Origin: an uncultured Oxalobacteraceae bacterium
GTDB taxonomy: Bacteria; Pseudomonadota; Gammaproteobacteria; Burkholderiales; Burkholderiaceae
Assembly: GCA_946479255.1 (NCBI GenBank)
Contig: CAMLFK010000139.1
Span: forward strand, 1-12,548
Direction of reading: 5' to 3'
Length of the DNA stretch: 12,548 nt
The notes under the pieces were generated by a model. The model had not been told where the DNA came from. It saw only the letters and a program-made list of their open reading frames with translations, and ran no database searches. The position numbers and the translations under genes are program-made. Below are positions 1 through 8,694 of this stretch, piece by piece. Within the stretch, counting starts at the first letter, position 1, and every line of letters begins with the position of its first letter.

Positions 1-811
1 CGCTGTAGGCGACGATGGTGCCCTTCGGCTGCAGCTGGTGGGTGTTCTTGATCATCTGGAACAGCGACTTGGTCTGCGCCACGCCGTCAATGATCCAGTC
101 GGCGTTGAAGATCTTGTGGCGGCAATGCTCACTGTTCGCCTGCGCGAACATCATCAGTTCGACGTCGGTCGGGTTGCGCTGGGCCTTGGTGAAGGCTTCG
201 TGCAGGTAGTCGATTTCGTCGTCGGACATGGCCAGGCCCAGGTCGACGTTGGCGCGCGCCAGCGCATCGCGCCCGGCACCGATCACATCGACGCTTTCGA
301 GCGGCTTGGCTTCCAGTTCGCGGAACAGGTTCTGCGCGTCGTCGGCGTTGCGCAGCACGCTCTCGGTCATGCGGTCGTGCAGCAGCGCGGTCACAAGCTC
401 AGTCTCTTCGGCCGACAGCTTCTTGGCCGCACCCAGCGAACTGCCCAGCAGGCCGGTTTTCAGGTACAGGGTATAGGCGACGCCACGTTCAATCCGGTGC
501 ACATGGCCCATGCCGCAGTTATGCGCGATGTCGGTGGCCTTCGATGCCCATGGCGAGATGGTGCCCAGGCGCGGGATCACGAAAAACTCTTCGGTCGCGC
601 CATCCTGGCCGCTTGCTTCGAACGGCTCGCCGTAGGTCAGCATGGCGTCCAGGCGGGCGGTGTCGTCTGTGGACAGCACCGAGCTGGTATCGATGAAATG
701 ATAGAAACGCGCTTTGACGGCGGCAATCGCAGGCGCGGCGGCTTGCAGTTGGCTCAGGAGGCGTTGGCTACGAAATGCGGACAGGGCATTGGAACCCGGC
801 AGAATCAACAT
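1..811 (-). CDS. purL: Phosphoribosylformylglycinamidine synthase, N-terminal part (cut by window edge)
   Basis: This is the large single-chain PurL, which makes FGAM from FGAR, glutamine and ATP in step 4 of de novo purine synthesis in the cytoplasm. Translating the minus strand from the ATG at 811 gives 270 codons that run off the left edge with no stop. The start [13 protein letters not shown] matches the N-terminus I remember for E. coli PurL. It is followed by [20 protein letters not shown] (about residues 81-100), RIERGVAY (106-113) and RNPTDVEL...[18 protein letters not shown] (212-239), the hallmark stretch at the start of the synthetase domain. The rest of the synthetase core and the glutamine amidotransferase domain (about 1,300 residues in all for this family) lie outside the window. 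No other ATG exists in frame before an upstream stop at 860-862, which supports this start. No clear Shine-Dalgarno sequence precedes it. Confidence 0.96.
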   Translation of the reverse strand, partial: MLILPGSNALSAFRSQRLLSQLQAAAPAIAAVKARFYHFIDTSSVLSTDDTARLDAMLTYGEPFEASGQDGATEEFFVIPRLGTISPWASKATDIAHNCGMGHVHRIERGVAYTLYLKTGLLGSSLGAAKKLSAEETELVTALLHDRMTESVLRNADDAQNLFRELEAKPLESVDVIGAGRDALARANVDLGLAMSDDEIDYLHEAFTKAQRNPTDVELMMFAQANSEHCRHKIFNADWIIDGVAQTKSLFQMIKNTHQLQPKGTIVAYS

Positions 812-1024
812 GGTTGGAAGGTGGTTGATGCAGCAAGGCTGCGGGTTGAGACAGAAATCCTATAGACCAATATTATACCGCGTTGCACCACAAACCGGCC
901 AGTTGCCAGAATGGAAACTCACCGAAAATGCCCCTGTGGAGACAATAGAATTACCGCAGTTGCCCAGTACCTATACATTAGCGTATCGTAGTGACTCAAG
1001 ACGGCAATATGGAAAGCGGAGACG
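812..1024. promoter_or_regulatory. Divergent intergenic region between purL and the receiver-TPR gene
   Basis: This 213-bp AT-richer spacer must hold the promoters of both divergent genes. On the minus strand a perfect -10 hexamer TATAAT lies at 872-877, about 60 bp upstream of the purL ATG. No good -35 sits 16-18 bp further upstream, so this is only a candidate. A transcript from there would carry a small hairpin GCAGC-CTT-GCTGC (830-842) in its leader. On the plus strand TATACA (972-977) is the best -10-like element for the downstream gene, but it too lacks a clear -35. No sequence resembling the E. coli PurR operator was seen. No additional gene is apparent here. Confidence 0.45.
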
Positions 1025-2653
1025 ATGCAAGATAATAGCAATCTGTCGGTATTGGTGATCGACCCGAATCCGGGGATGCGCGGCAGCCTGCAAAACATGC
1101 TGAACCAGGCCAGCATCACCAAGATCGAGTTTGCGGTCAGCTCAGGCACGGCCATCAAGCAGCTGTCCAAGCGCTCCTACGACATCATCCTGTGCGAGTA
1201 CGATCTTGGCAGCGGCAGCGAGGATGGCCAGGATGGCCAGCAGCTGCTCGAAGACCTGCGCCACCACAAGCTGATCGGCCTGTGGACCATCTTCATCATG
1301 ATCACCTCCGAAGGCGTATACAGCAAAGTGGTCAGCGCCGCCGAGCTGACCCCGACCGATTACATCCTCAAGCCCTTCACCGTCGATGTGCTGAGCCAGC
1401 GCATCCAGCGCGCCATCGAGCGCCGCACCGCCTTTTTACCGATTTACCAGCTGATCGGCCAGGGCAACCTGCGCGAAGCCGTGCGTGCCTGCGAAAAGGC
1501 CGAGACCGCGATCCCCCGCTACGCCAGCGACTTTGCGCGCCTGCGCGCCGAGCTGCACGTGAGCCTCAATGAGCTGACCGAAGCGGAGACGCTGTACGTG
1601 GCGATCATCGACAACAAGCCGGCCGGCTGGGCCCATCTGGGACTGGCGCGCACCCTGGTGGCTCAAGGGCGGGTCGACGAAGCCGAAGGCGTGCTGAGCA
1701 AACTGGTCGCCGACAACCCGCGCCTGATGGCCGCCTATGACCTGCTGGCGCGCTGCCATGAAGCCAACGGCAGGCCCGACAGGGCGCAAAAGGTGCTGGA
1801 AGAAGCAGTGTCGATTTCGCCGCATATGATCCGCCGCCTGCGCAAACTGGGCGAAGTGGCGCTCGAAGCGGGCGACGTCAATGCGGCCGAAAAGTCCTTC
1901 AAGCAGGTGGTCACCAAGGCCAAGTACTCCGAATTCCGCAATCCCGAAGACCACGTCAACCTGGTCAAGACTTTACTGCGCAAGGGTGACGCGACCCAGG
2001 CCAGCGGCGTGATTCGCGACATGGAGAAATCCTTGCGCGGCAATCCGAATGTCGATGTGTGCAAGGCGATCTCGGTGGCCATGCTGCACGAGACGGCCGG
2101 AAACCAGACGGCGGCGGCCAGTGAGCTGGGCAACGCGGTCGGCGCGGTGCGCACGGCCAGCGGGCTGTCGAGCGAGATCAAGATCGGGCTGGCCAAGAGC
2201 TGCCTGAAAAATAAGCTGGACAAGGAAGCGTCCGAGGTCATGCTGGCGGTGATGAACGATGTGAACAGTGGCGTCTCGCCGCAGCAGGCCATCGGCGTGT
2301 TCCTGAAAGCCGGCCGGCCGGACCTGGCCGAGGGCATGGGCAACCAGCTCAAGGCGCAGGCGCAGACCCTGCTCAATCTGGCGGCCGAGAAGAGCAATAT
2401 GGGCGACTTCAAAGGCGCGGTGCAGACCACGCTGGAGGCGCTGCATATGTCGCCGGGTAATCTGCAGGTGATGATGGCGGCGATTAATGCGATCCTCAAG
2501 CAGCTTGCGGAGATGGGCTGGGATCATCACCTGGCCGAGCTGTGCCACACTCAGATCGACACCGTGACCAAGCTCGATGCGGCCCATCCGCTGCTTGGCG
2601 TGATCAATGATGAGTATGCGATGTTGAAGCGGAAGTATGGTATTTCGACGTAG
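1025..2653 (+). CDS. Response-regulator receiver domain fused to a TPR array
   Basis: This 542-residue soluble protein has no signal peptide or membrane segment. Residues about 6-130 form a CheY-like receiver: VLVID with Asp13, then YDIILCEYDLG (52-62), ITS with Thr94, and ILKPF with Lys116. At the phosphoacceptor position after YDIIL the residue is Glu58, not Asp, and only one acidic residue (Asp13) is present in the usual acidic pair. Residues about 138-542 are alpha-helical and contain degenerate TPR units, for example GWAHLGLARTLVAQGRVDEA, AYDLLARCHEANGRPDRAQ and KLGEVALEAGDVNAAEKSF. There is no DNA-binding or enzymatic output domain, so the TPR region probably works through protein-protein contacts. 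The start ATG is preceded by purine-rich GGAAAG (1011-1016) and GGAGA (1018-1022). It stands alone, divergent from purL and convergent with the oxoprolinase gene. The biological role is unknown to me. Confidence 0.88.
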   Translation: MQDNSNLSVLVIDPNPGMRGSLQNMLNQASITKIEFAVSSGTAIKQLSKRSYDIILCEYDLGSGSEDGQDGQQLLEDLRHHKLIGLWTIFIMITSEGVYSKVVSAAELTPTDYILKPFTVDVLSQRIQRAIERRTAFLPIYQLIGQGNLREAVRACEKAETAIPRYASDFARLRAELHVSLNELTEAETLYVAIIDNKPAGWAHLGLARTLVAQGRVDEAEGVLSKLVADNPRLMAAYDLLARCHEANGRPDRAQKVLEEAVSISPHMIRRLRKLGEVALEAGDVNAAEKSFKQVVTKAKYSEFRNPEDHVNLVKTLLRKGDATQASGVIRDMEKSLRGNPNVDVCKAISVAMLHETAGNQTAAASELGNAVGAVRTASGLSSEIKIGLAKSCLKNKLDKEASEVMLAVMNDVNSGVSPQQAIGVFLKAGRPDLAEGMGNQLKAQAQTLLNLAAEKSNMGDFKGAVQTTLEALHMSPGNLQVMMAAINAILKQLAEMGWDHHLAELCHTQIDTVTKLDAAHPLLGVINDEYAMLKRKYGIST

Positions 2654-2672
2654 GCCGGCAAATTCAAATTTA

Positions 2673-2693
2673 TCATCCCCACGAAGGGGATGA
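2673..2693. terminator. Stem-loop between convergent genes, possible terminator or REP-like hairpin
   Basis: TCATCCCC (2673-2680) and GGGGATGA (2686-2693) are perfect 8-bp inverted arms around a 5-nt loop, ACGAA. The hairpin lies between two convergent stop codons, 4 bp beyond the oxoprolinase stop. The plus-strand flank (CAAGTTAG) is not T-rich. The minus-strand flank is moderately T-rich (TAAATTTGAATTT), so it would serve better as terminator of the oxoprolinase gene. It also resembles the short CCCC-GCGAAGGC-GGGG style hairpins that I recall as dispersed repeats in betaproteobacteria. That resemblance is from memory only. Confidence 0.5.
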
Positions 2694-2697
2694 CAAG

Positions 2698-5600
2698 TTA
2701 GCGAGTGCCGTATCCTCCACCGCCCGGCGTCTCGATCACAAACACATCGCCAGCCTGCATATCGGTCTTGGCCGTATGCCCCAGGATCTCTTCGCTGCCA
2801 TCGGCCCGCTCCACCCGGTTAATCCCGGTCGCACCCGCCTCCCCTCCAGCCATGCCAAACGGCGCATGCACCCGGTTGTTCGACAGGATCGCGGCCGTCA
2901 TCGGCTCCAGGAAGCGCACCTTGCGCACGCCGCCATTACCACCATGCCAGCGCCCTGCCCCGCCCGACCCGGCGCGAATCTCATAGCTCTCCAGCCGCAC
3001 CGGAAAACGGAACTCCAGCACTTCCGGATCGGTCAGGCGTGAATTGGTCATATTGGTCTGCACCACATCGGTCCCATCGAAACCCTCGCCCGCACCCGAG
3101 CCGCCCGAAATCGTCTCGTAATACTGATACTTGGCATTCCCGAAGGTGAAGTTATTCATGGTGCCTTGCGACGCCGCCATCACCCCGAGCGCGCCGTACA
3201 GCGCATTGGTGATGCAGGTCGAGGTCTCCACATTGCCCGACACGACCGAAGCCGGGTAATGAGGGTTGAGCATCGAGCCGCGCGGGATGATCACCTTGAG
3301 CGGCTTGAGGCAGCCGGCATTGAGCGGAATCTCATCGTCCACCAGGGTCCTGAACACATACAGCACCGCGGCCATGCACACCGCCGACGGCGCGTTAAAG
3401 TTATTGGCCTGCTGCGGCGAGGTGCCGGTGAAGTCGATTTCGGCACTGCGCGCGGCGGCATCGACCCTGATCGCAACCGCGATGCGCGCGCCGTTGTCCA
3501 GCTCCACCATGTAGCTGCCGTCCTTGAGCGCGCTGATCACACGCCGCACCGCCTCCTCCGCGTTGTCCTGCACGTGCCGCATGTAGGCCTGCACCACGGC
3601 CAGGCCGAAGTGAGCGACCATCTTGCGCAGTTCGTCCACGCCCTTCTGGTTGGCGGCGACCTGGGCGCGCAGGTCGGCCATGTTCTGGTCGGGATTGCGC
3701 GCCGGGTAGCGCGCCCCGGTCAGCAAGGCGCGCGCCTCCAGATCACGCAGCACCCCATCGACCCCGTCGACCAGCTTGAAGTTGTCGATCAAGACCCCTT
3801 CCTGCTCGATCAACTCCGAGTCCGGCGGCATCGATCCCGGCGTGGTGCCGCCGATGTCCGCATGGTGGCCGCGCGAGGCGACGTAAAACAGGATTTCGCG
3901 CCCCGGCTCGTCGAACACCGGCGAAATCACCGTCACATCGGGCAAATGGGTGCCGCCATGGTACGGGTCGTTGAGCATGAAAACGTCGCCGGGCCGCATC
4001 TTGCCGGCGTTTTCCAGCATGACGGTCTTGATGCTCTCGCCCATGGAACCCAGGTGCACCGGCATGTGCGGCGCATTGGCGATCAGGTTGCCGGCCGCAT
4101 CGAAAATCGCGCAGCTGAAGTCCAGGCGCTCCTTGATATTGACCGAATAGGCAGTGTTTTGCAGGCGCAGCCCCATCTGCTCGGCGATCGACATGAACAG
4201 GTTGTTGAAGATCTCCAGCATGACCGGGTCGGCGTCGGTGCCGATAGCGCGGCGCTGGGGCATGGCTTCGACGCGGCTCAGCACCAGGTGGCCGAAGGGC
4301 GTCACCTGCGCCTGCCAGCCGGTTTCGATGACGGTGGTGGCATTGTCCTCGGCGACGATGGCCGGCCCTTTGATGACGTCGCCGGGACACAATTGGGCAC
4401 GCTGGAACAGGCCGGTGTCGTGCCACCAGTCGCCGCTGAACATGCGCACCGTCTCGCGCGCGCGCAAAGTACCGCTGCGCGCCGGCGCGCTTGGCGCCAC
4501 CTCGGCGGGTGCGGCCGAGTCGCCGATCGCTTCCACCGAGACCGCCTCGACCACCAGCGCCTTGCCCGGCATGAGGAAGGAAAAGCGGCGTTTGTAGACC
4601 GTCTCGAACTGGCTCTTCATGCGCTCGGGATTGTCGAACAGGACGATCACGGCGGTGTCGGTCCCTTCATAGCGCAGGTGTACGCACCGCACCAGCCGGA
4701 TGTGCGGGGCGGCCACGCCCTGCAAGAGCAGCTCGCGCGTCACCTCTTCGCCAAGCGTTCGCATGCGCTCGGCCAGGTCTTCCGGCGGGGTGTCGGCCAA
4801 CGGCACTTCAACCGAGACCTCGCGCATGGCGCACTGGTCGGCCAGGCCCATGCCGTAGGCCGACATGACGCCCGCCAGCGAGTGGACGAACACCGTCTTC
4901 ATGCCGAGCGCATCGGCCACCAGGCAGGCATGCTGGCCGCCCGCGCCGCCGAAGCTGGTGAGCGTGTATTCGGTCACGTCGTGCCCGCGCTGCACGGATA
5001 TCTGCTTGATGGCGTTGGCCATGTTGCCGACCGCGATGCGGATGAAGCCATCGGCCACCTGTTCGGGCGCGGGCACACTGCCGGTGGCTGCGCCGATGCG
5101 CTGGGCCATGGCGACGAACTGGGCGCGCACGGTCTCGGGGTCGAGGCGGTCGTTGGCGTCGGGACCGAACAGCTGGGGGAAATGGGCGGGCTGGATCTTG
5201 CCCAGCATGACATTACAGTCGGTGACGGTCAGCGGGCCGCCGCGCCGGTAGCTGGCCGGGCCGGGATTGGCGCCGGCGCTGTCCGGGCCTACCCGATAGC
5301 GGCTGCCGTCGAAATGCAGGATCGACCCGCCGCCGGCGGCCACCGTGTGAATGCTCATCATCGGCGCGCGCACCCGCACCCCCGCCACCATGGTGTCGAA
5401 CACGCGCTCGTACTCGCCCGAGTAGTGCGACACGTCGGTCGAGGTGCCGCCCATGTCGAAGCCGATCACCCGGTCGAAGCCGGCCAGTTTGCTGGCCCGG
5501 ACCATGCCGACGATGCCGCCGGCCGGACCGGACAGGATGCTGTCCTTGCCCTGGAAGGTATGGGCGTCGGTCAGCCCGCCGTTGGACTGCATGAACTGCA

Positions 5601-6297
5601 GGTTCACCCTGGGGATCTGCCCGGCCACCTGGTCCACATAGCGGCGCAGGATCGGCGACAGGTAGGCGTCGACCACGGTGGTGTCGCCGCGCGCGATCAG
5701 TTTCATCATCGGACTGACGCGGTGCGACACCGACACCTGGGTAAAGCCGATCTCGTGCGCGATGCGCGCGGCCTCGGCCTCGTGCGCACTGTAGCGGTAG
5801 CCGTGCATGAACACGATCGCCAGGGAGCGCAGGCCTTTGTCATACAGGCTTTGCAGGGCGGCGCGGGTGGCGTCAGGGTCGAGCGGGCGTACCACCTCGC
5901 CATGCGCGCCGGTGCGCTCGTCGATCTCCACCACGTCGCTGTAGAGCAGCTCGGGCAAGACGATGTGGCGGTCGAACAGGCGCGGACGGTTTTGGTAAGC
6001 TATGCGCAGGGCGTCGCGAAAGCCGCGCGTGACGGCCAGGGCGGTCGGTTCTCCCTTGCGTTCGAGTAGCGCGTTGGTTGCCACGGTGGTGCCCATCTTG
6101 ACGGCTTCGATGCGATCGACCGGCACCGGCGCGTCGTCCGCCAGGCCAAGCAAGCGGCGGATCCCGGCAATGGCGGCATCGCGGTAGTGCTCGGGATTCT
6201 CGGACAGCAGCTTATGAGTGAGCAGTTGGCCATCTGGCCGGCGCGCTACGATGTCAGTAAAAGTACCGCCCCGATCAATCCAGAATTGCCAATCCAT
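2698..6297 (-). CDS. 5-oxoprolinase (ATP-hydrolysing), fused HyuA-HyuB type
   Basis: Predicted to open 5-oxo-L-proline to glutamate using ATP, in the cytoplasm. The 1,199 residues are colinear with the eukaryotic OPLAH type (about 1,290 residues), which joins the two hydantoinase/oxoprolinase subunits. The Hydantoinase-A N-domain (about 4-190) opens with [10 protein letters not shown] (8-17) and has [15 protein letters not shown] (68-82). The HyuA core (about 200-500) has [12 protein letters not shown] (279-290), AAGGGSI (320-326) and [10 protein letters not shown] (448-457). A HyuA C-terminal segment follows, with [15 protein letters not shown] (644-658). The HyuB half (about 690-1195) has [15 protein letters not shown] (773-787), [18 protein letters not shown] (807-824) and a glycine-rich end. 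The start ATG has a good Shine-Dalgarno AGGGA (6304-6308) at 6-nt spacing. A hydantoinase/N-methylhydantoinase activity is possible, but the fusion and sequence style favour oxoprolinase. It is divergent from the NAD(P)HX repair gene. Confidence 0.9.
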   Translation of the reverse strand: MDWQFWIDRGGTFTDIVARRPDGQLLTHKLLSENPEHYRDAAIAGIRRLLGLADDAPVPVDRIEAVKMGTTVATNALLERKGEPTALAVTRGFRDALRIAYQNRPRLFDRHIVLPELLYSDVVEIDERTGAHGEVVRPLDPDATRAALQSLYDKGLRSLAIVFMHGYRYSAHEAEAARIAHEIGFTQVSVSHRVSPMMKLIARGDTTVVDAYLSPILRRYVDQVAGQIPRVNLQFMQSNGGLTDAHTFQGKDSILSGPAGGIVGMVRASKLAGFDRVIGFDMGGTSTDVSHYSGEYERVFDTMVAGVRVRAPMMSIHTVAAGGGSILHFDGSRYRVGPDSAGANPGPASYRRGGPLTVTDCNVMLGKIQPAHFPQLFGPDANDRLDPETVRAQFVAMAQRIGAATGSVPAPEQVADGFIRIAVGNMANAIKQISVQRGHDVTEYTLTSFGGAGGQHACLVADALGMKTVFVHSLAGVMSAYGMGLADQCAMREVSVEVPLADTPPEDLAERMRTLGEEVTRELLLQGVAAPHIRLVRCVHLRYEGTDTAVIVLFDNPERMKSQFETVYKRRFSFLMPGKALVVEAVSVEAIGDSAAPAEVAPSAPARSGTLRARETVRMFSGDWWHDTGLFQRAQLCPGDVIKGPAIVAEDNATTVIETGWQAQVTPFGHLVLSRVEAMPQRRAIGTDADPVMLEIFNNLFMSIAEQMGLRLQNTAYSVNIKERLDFSCAIFDAAGNLIANAPHMPVHLGSMGESIKTVMLENAGKMRPGDVFMLNDPYHGGTHLPDVTVISPVFDEPGREILFYVASRGHHADIGGTTPGSMPPDSELIEQEGVLIDNFKLVDGVDGVLRDLEARALLTGARYPARNPDQNMADLRAQVAANQKGVDELRKMVAHFGLAVVQAYMRHVQDNAEEAVRRVISALKDGSYMVELDNGARIAVAIRVDAAARSAEIDFTGTSPQQANNFNAPSAVCMAAVLYVFRTLVDDEIPLNAGCLKPLKVIIPRGSMLNPHYPASVVSGNVETSTCITNALYGALGVMAASQGTMNNFTFGNAKYQYYETISGGSGAGEGFDGTDVVQTNMTNSRLTDPEVLEFRFPVRLESYEIRAGSGGAGRWHGGNGGVRKVRFLEPMTAAILSNNRVHAPFGMAGGEAGATGINRVERADGSEEILGHTAKTDMQAGDVFVIETPGGGGYGTR

Positions 6298-6412
6298 TTG
6301 CTTTCCCTAATGCTGAGAGTCTGTTGTTGAAGGCACAGCCAGTGCGCGCGTGCGCATTTTAGCCAAAACGTATTAAAAATGGCGCAACATTGACAGAACG
6401 GACTACTAAACC
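6298..6412. promoter_or_regulatory. Shared divergent promoter region, oxoprolinase / NAD(P)HX repair gene
   Basis: The 115-bp spacer separates two divergent start codons. Its middle is AT-rich (6356-6380). On the minus strand TAAAAT (6356-6361) is a plausible -10 for the oxoprolinase gene, although the nearest -35-like TTGCGC (6382-6387) is 20 bp away, longer than ideal. On the plus strand a perfect TTGACA occurs at 6390-6395. A -10 at standard spacing would fall on the start codon at 6413, so this hexamer is probably fortuitous or serves a later start. No operator palindrome was recognised. Confidence 0.35.
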
Positions 6413-7894
6413 ATGCATCCTTTATATAACACCGCCCAGATCCGCAGCGCCGAACAGGCGGCTGCCACGCTACTACCGCCGGGAACGCTGATGGAACGCG
6501 CCGGCCAGGCCGCCGCCAACGCCGCCCTGGCCCTGCTGGCCGGCAGCGGCGGGCCGGTGCTGGTGCTGGCCGGGCCGGGCAACAATGGCGGCGACGCGCT
6601 GGAAGCCGCCGCGCGGCTGTGCCAGGCCGGAGTCGAGGTGGCGCTGATCCACCTGCCCGGCGGCGCTCGCTCGCCTGAGGGGGCGCAAGCGCTGGCGCGC
6701 GCCCAGGCCAGCGATGCGCGCTTCATCGATCATATCGAGGCCGCGCCCGGATGGGTGCTGGCGCTCGACGGCCTGTTCGGCATCGGACTTGGGCGGCCTT
6801 TGGAAGGCGCGGCGCGCGTGCTTGCGCTGGCCGTCAGCGAGGCCGGCCGCCCGGTGCTGGCGCTCGACGTGCCGAGCGGGCTCGATGCCGATACCGGTGC
6901 CGTCGTCGGGCCAGACGGGGTCGCCGTGCACGCCACCCATACCCTCACCTTCATCGGCGACAAACCCGGCCTGCATACCGGCGCCGGGCGCGATCACGCC
7001 GGGGAGGTCAGCGTGGCAGGGCTTGAAATCGACGCCTCGCTGCTGCCGCACGCCGATGCGCAGCTGGGCGAGGTGGGGTTGTTTGCGCCGCAGCTGCAGC
7101 GGCGCGCGCACGACAGCCACAAGGGCAGCTTTGGCGACGTGGCCATCGTCGGCGGGGCTGACGGCATGGCCGGTGCTCCCATCCTCGCCGCGCGCGCCGC
7201 CCTGCATAGCGGCGCCGGCCGGGTGTTCGTCGCCTGGCTGGGCGCCCATCCGCCTTACGACAGCCTGCAGCCCGAGCTGATGTTCCGCGACGCGGCCACC
7301 TTTGAAGCCAAGCGCAGCACGCTGGTGCTCGGACCAGGCATGGGCGATTCGGCGCTGGCGATGCGGGTGCTGGCCAAGGCCCTGGACGGCAGCGCGCCGC
7401 TGGTGCTCGATGCCGACGCCCTCAACCTGGCCGCCGCCAGCCCTGAACTGCAGCAGCGCCTGGCGGCGCGTGGCGCGCCCGCCGTGCTGACCCCGCATCC
7501 GCTGGAGGCGGCGCGCCTGCTGGGGGTGACGGCCGGCGTCATCCAGCAGGACCGGCTGGCGGCGGCGCGCGAGCTGGCCGAACGCCTGTCCAGCGTGATT
7601 GTGCTCAAGGGCTCGGGCAGCGTGATCGCCCAGCCGGGCGGCGCGGTCGTGATCAACCCCACCGGCAATCCAGCGCTGGCCACCGGCGGCACCGGCGATG
7701 TGCTGGCCGGGCTGTGCGGCAGCTTGATCGCTCAAGGCTGGCCGGCCTGGGAGGCGGCGCTCGCCGCGGTCTGGCTGCATGGCGCCGCCGCCGATCATTT
7801 TGTTGAGCAAACGACAGGTCCAATTGGCATGACAGCGAGCGAACTGCCCGGGGCGGTGCGCGATCGATTGAACCATCTCGTTTATGCAGGCTAA
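6413..7894 (+). CDS. nnr: Bifunctional NAD(P)H-hydrate epimerase / ADP-dependent NAD(P)H-hydrate dehydratase
   Basis: This enzyme repairs damaged (hydrated) NADH and NADPH. The N-terminal YjeF_N half epimerises R- and S-NAD(P)HX, and the C-terminal ribokinase-like half dehydrates S-NAD(P)HX using ADP. The length of 493 residues is close to E. coli YjeF/Nnr (515). Epimerase motifs are GPGNNGGDALEAA (54-66), LDGLFGIGLGRPL (118-130), LDVPSGLDADTG (151-162) and TFIGDKPGLHTG (179-190). Dehydratase motifs are HKGSFGDVAIVGG (236-248), VLGPGMG (305-311), LDADALN (332-338), LTPHPLE (359-365), VLKGSGSVI (397-405) and GNPALATGGTGDVLAG (418-433), with the catalytic Asp at about 429. TPHPLE has Leu where many homologues have Gly. 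The Shine-Dalgarno is weak (only GGA near 6400). The gene is convergent with ybbA. Confidence 0.96.
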   Translation: MHPLYNTAQIRSAEQAAATLLPPGTLMERAGQAAANAALALLAGSGGPVLVLAGPGNNGGDALEAAARLCQAGVEVALIHLPGGARSPEGAQALARAQASDARFIDHIEAAPGWVLALDGLFGIGLGRPLEGAARVLALAVSEAGRPVLALDVPSGLDADTGAVVGPDGVAVHATHTLTFIGDKPGLHTGAGRDHAGEVSVAGLEIDASLLPHADAQLGEVGLFAPQLQRRAHDSHKGSFGDVAIVGGADGMAGAPILAARAALHSGAGRVFVAWLGAHPPYDSLQPELMFRDAATFEAKRSTLVLGPGMGDSALAMRVLAKALDGSAPLVLDADALNLAAASPELQQRLAARGAPAVLTPHPLEAARLLGVTAGVIQQDRLAAARELAERLSSVIVLKGSGSVIAQPGGAVVINPTGNPALATGGTGDVLAGLCGSLIAQGWPAWEAALAAVWLHGAAADHFVEQTTGPIGMTASELPGAVRDRLNHLVYAG

Positions 7895-7965
7895 GATTGC
7901 GCTGGCGCTGCCACCTGGAGTAACGGTCACCAATTCGTCCGGCACGCCGGGGCTAAGGGGACCGG

Positions 7966-7998
7966 GCTGCCGGCTGACTAGACCAGCCTGCCGGCAGC
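7966..7998. repeat. GC-rich inverted repeat spanning the ybbA stop codon
   Basis: GCTGCCGGC (7966-7974) and GCCGGCAGC (7990-7998) are perfect 9-bp inverted arms around a 15-nt spacer that holds the stop codon of the ybbA gene (7978-7980). It sits between two convergent genes and could fold in either transcript. Neither flank has a T-run, so it is not a canonical intrinsic terminator. It may protect the 3' end or terminate weakly. The rest of the 83-bp gap (7895-7977) shows only a small CCGG-CACG-CCGG hairpin and no gene. Confidence 0.45.
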
Positions 7999-8694
7999 AA
8001 TCGTGATCGTGCGTCCGCAACGCGCCGCGATCGACGGGTCGTGGGTCACCAGCACCAGGGTCGAACCACGTTCCCGGTTCAGTTCGAACATCAGCTGGAT
8101 CACCGCTTCGCCGGTTGCCGCGTCCAGACTGCCGGTCGGTTCGTCGGCAAACAACAGCGGCGGCTCGGTCACAAAGGCGCGCGCCAGGGCCACCCGCTGC
8201 TGCTCGCCGCCGGACAGGTATTTCGGGTAGTGCTTCAGGCGGCTGGACAGCCCTACCCTGCCCAGCATGGCGGCGGCCTTCTCCTTGGCGTCAAGCTCGC
8301 CGCGCAGCTCCATCGGCAACATTACGTTCTCCAGCGCGTTCAGGTGCGCCAGCAGCTGGAAGGATTGGAACACAAATCCCAGTCGTTCCTTGCGCAAGCG
8401 GGCGCGGCCGTCCTCATCGAGGGCGAAGATGTCGGTTCCGGCCAGCAGCACCTTGCCGGTGGACGGACTATCCAGCCCGGCCAACAATCCCAGCAGTGTG
8501 GACTTCCCGGACCCGGATGCGCCGACAATGGCGAGCGTCTCAGCAGCTTGCACTGTAAAATCTACCTGATGCAAAATGGTGAGTTCACCGCTGGCATCGG
8601 CCACCCGCTTGGACAGGCCGACCACTTCGATGGCCGCGGTCTTGCCGTCCTTACTTTTGATGTCACGATTGAAAGCTTCAGAAATGTCACGCAT
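7978..8694 (-). CDS. ybbA: ABC transporter ATP-binding protein, YbbA/LolD-like
   Basis: This is a 238-residue ATPase subunit of the MacB/LolD/YbbA group, which normally pairs with a MacB-type permease at the inner membrane. All nucleotide-binding motifs are present: Walker A GASGSGKST (58-66), Q-loop VFQSFQ (Gln110), signature LSGGEQQR (160-167), Walker B LLFADE (180-185), D-loop SLD (189-191) and switch His218. I chose the ATG at 8694. The frame extends to a GTG at 8751, which would add 19 residues inside tesA's signal-peptide region, but 238 residues is nearer the usual 228 or so. GAGAA lies about 10 nt before the ATG. The gene is divergent from tesA, as in E. coli, yet the next gene downstream is a convergent, unrelated one, so no YbbP permease gene follows. 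The substrate is unknown. Confidence 0.9.
   Translation of the reverse strand: MRDISEAFNRDIKSKDGKTAAIEVVGLSKRVADASGELTILHQVDFTVQAAETLAIVGASGSGKSTLLGLLAGLDSPSTGKVLLAGTDIFALDEDGRARLRKERLGFVFQSFQLLAHLNALENVMLPMELRGELDAKEKAAAMLGRVGLSSRLKHYPKYLSGGEQQRVALARAFVTEPPLLFADEPTGSLDAATGEAVIQLMFELNRERGSTLVLVTHDPSIAARCGRTITIAAGRLV

Noticed and set aside
38..865. A 275-codon plus-strand frame over the purL region.
   Set aside because: The minus strand here translates into unmistakable PurL sequence that is open to the window edge.
919..1170. An 83-codon minus-strand frame across the start of the receiver-TPR gene.
   Set aside because: It overlaps the conserved receiver-domain coding sequence on the other strand and has no family resemblance or convincing ribosome site.
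3166..6069. A 967-codon open frame on the plus strand, antisense to the 5-oxoprolinase gene.
   Set aside because: Its translation is rich in His, Arg, Gly and Ala with no recognisable domain, while the opposite strand encodes a full, motif-rich enzyme. Long antisense frames are expected in high-GC genes with G/C-ending codons.
6390..6395. A perfect TTGACA hexamer before the NAD(P)HX repair gene as a -35 element.
   Set aside because: A -10 at 17-bp spacing would coincide with the start codon at 6413, and no TATAAT-like hexamer is there.
6473..8020. A 515-codon minus-strand frame antisense to the NAD(P)HX repair gene.
   Set aside because: It has no recognisable protein features, and the plus-strand gene carries every expected motif of both enzyme halves.
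8576..8692. An N-terminal extension of tesA from the ATG at 8576.
   Set aside because: It would place 39 residues ahead of a clear signal peptide and is antisense to conserved ybbA coding sequence. The start at 8693 or 8684 gives the normal family length.
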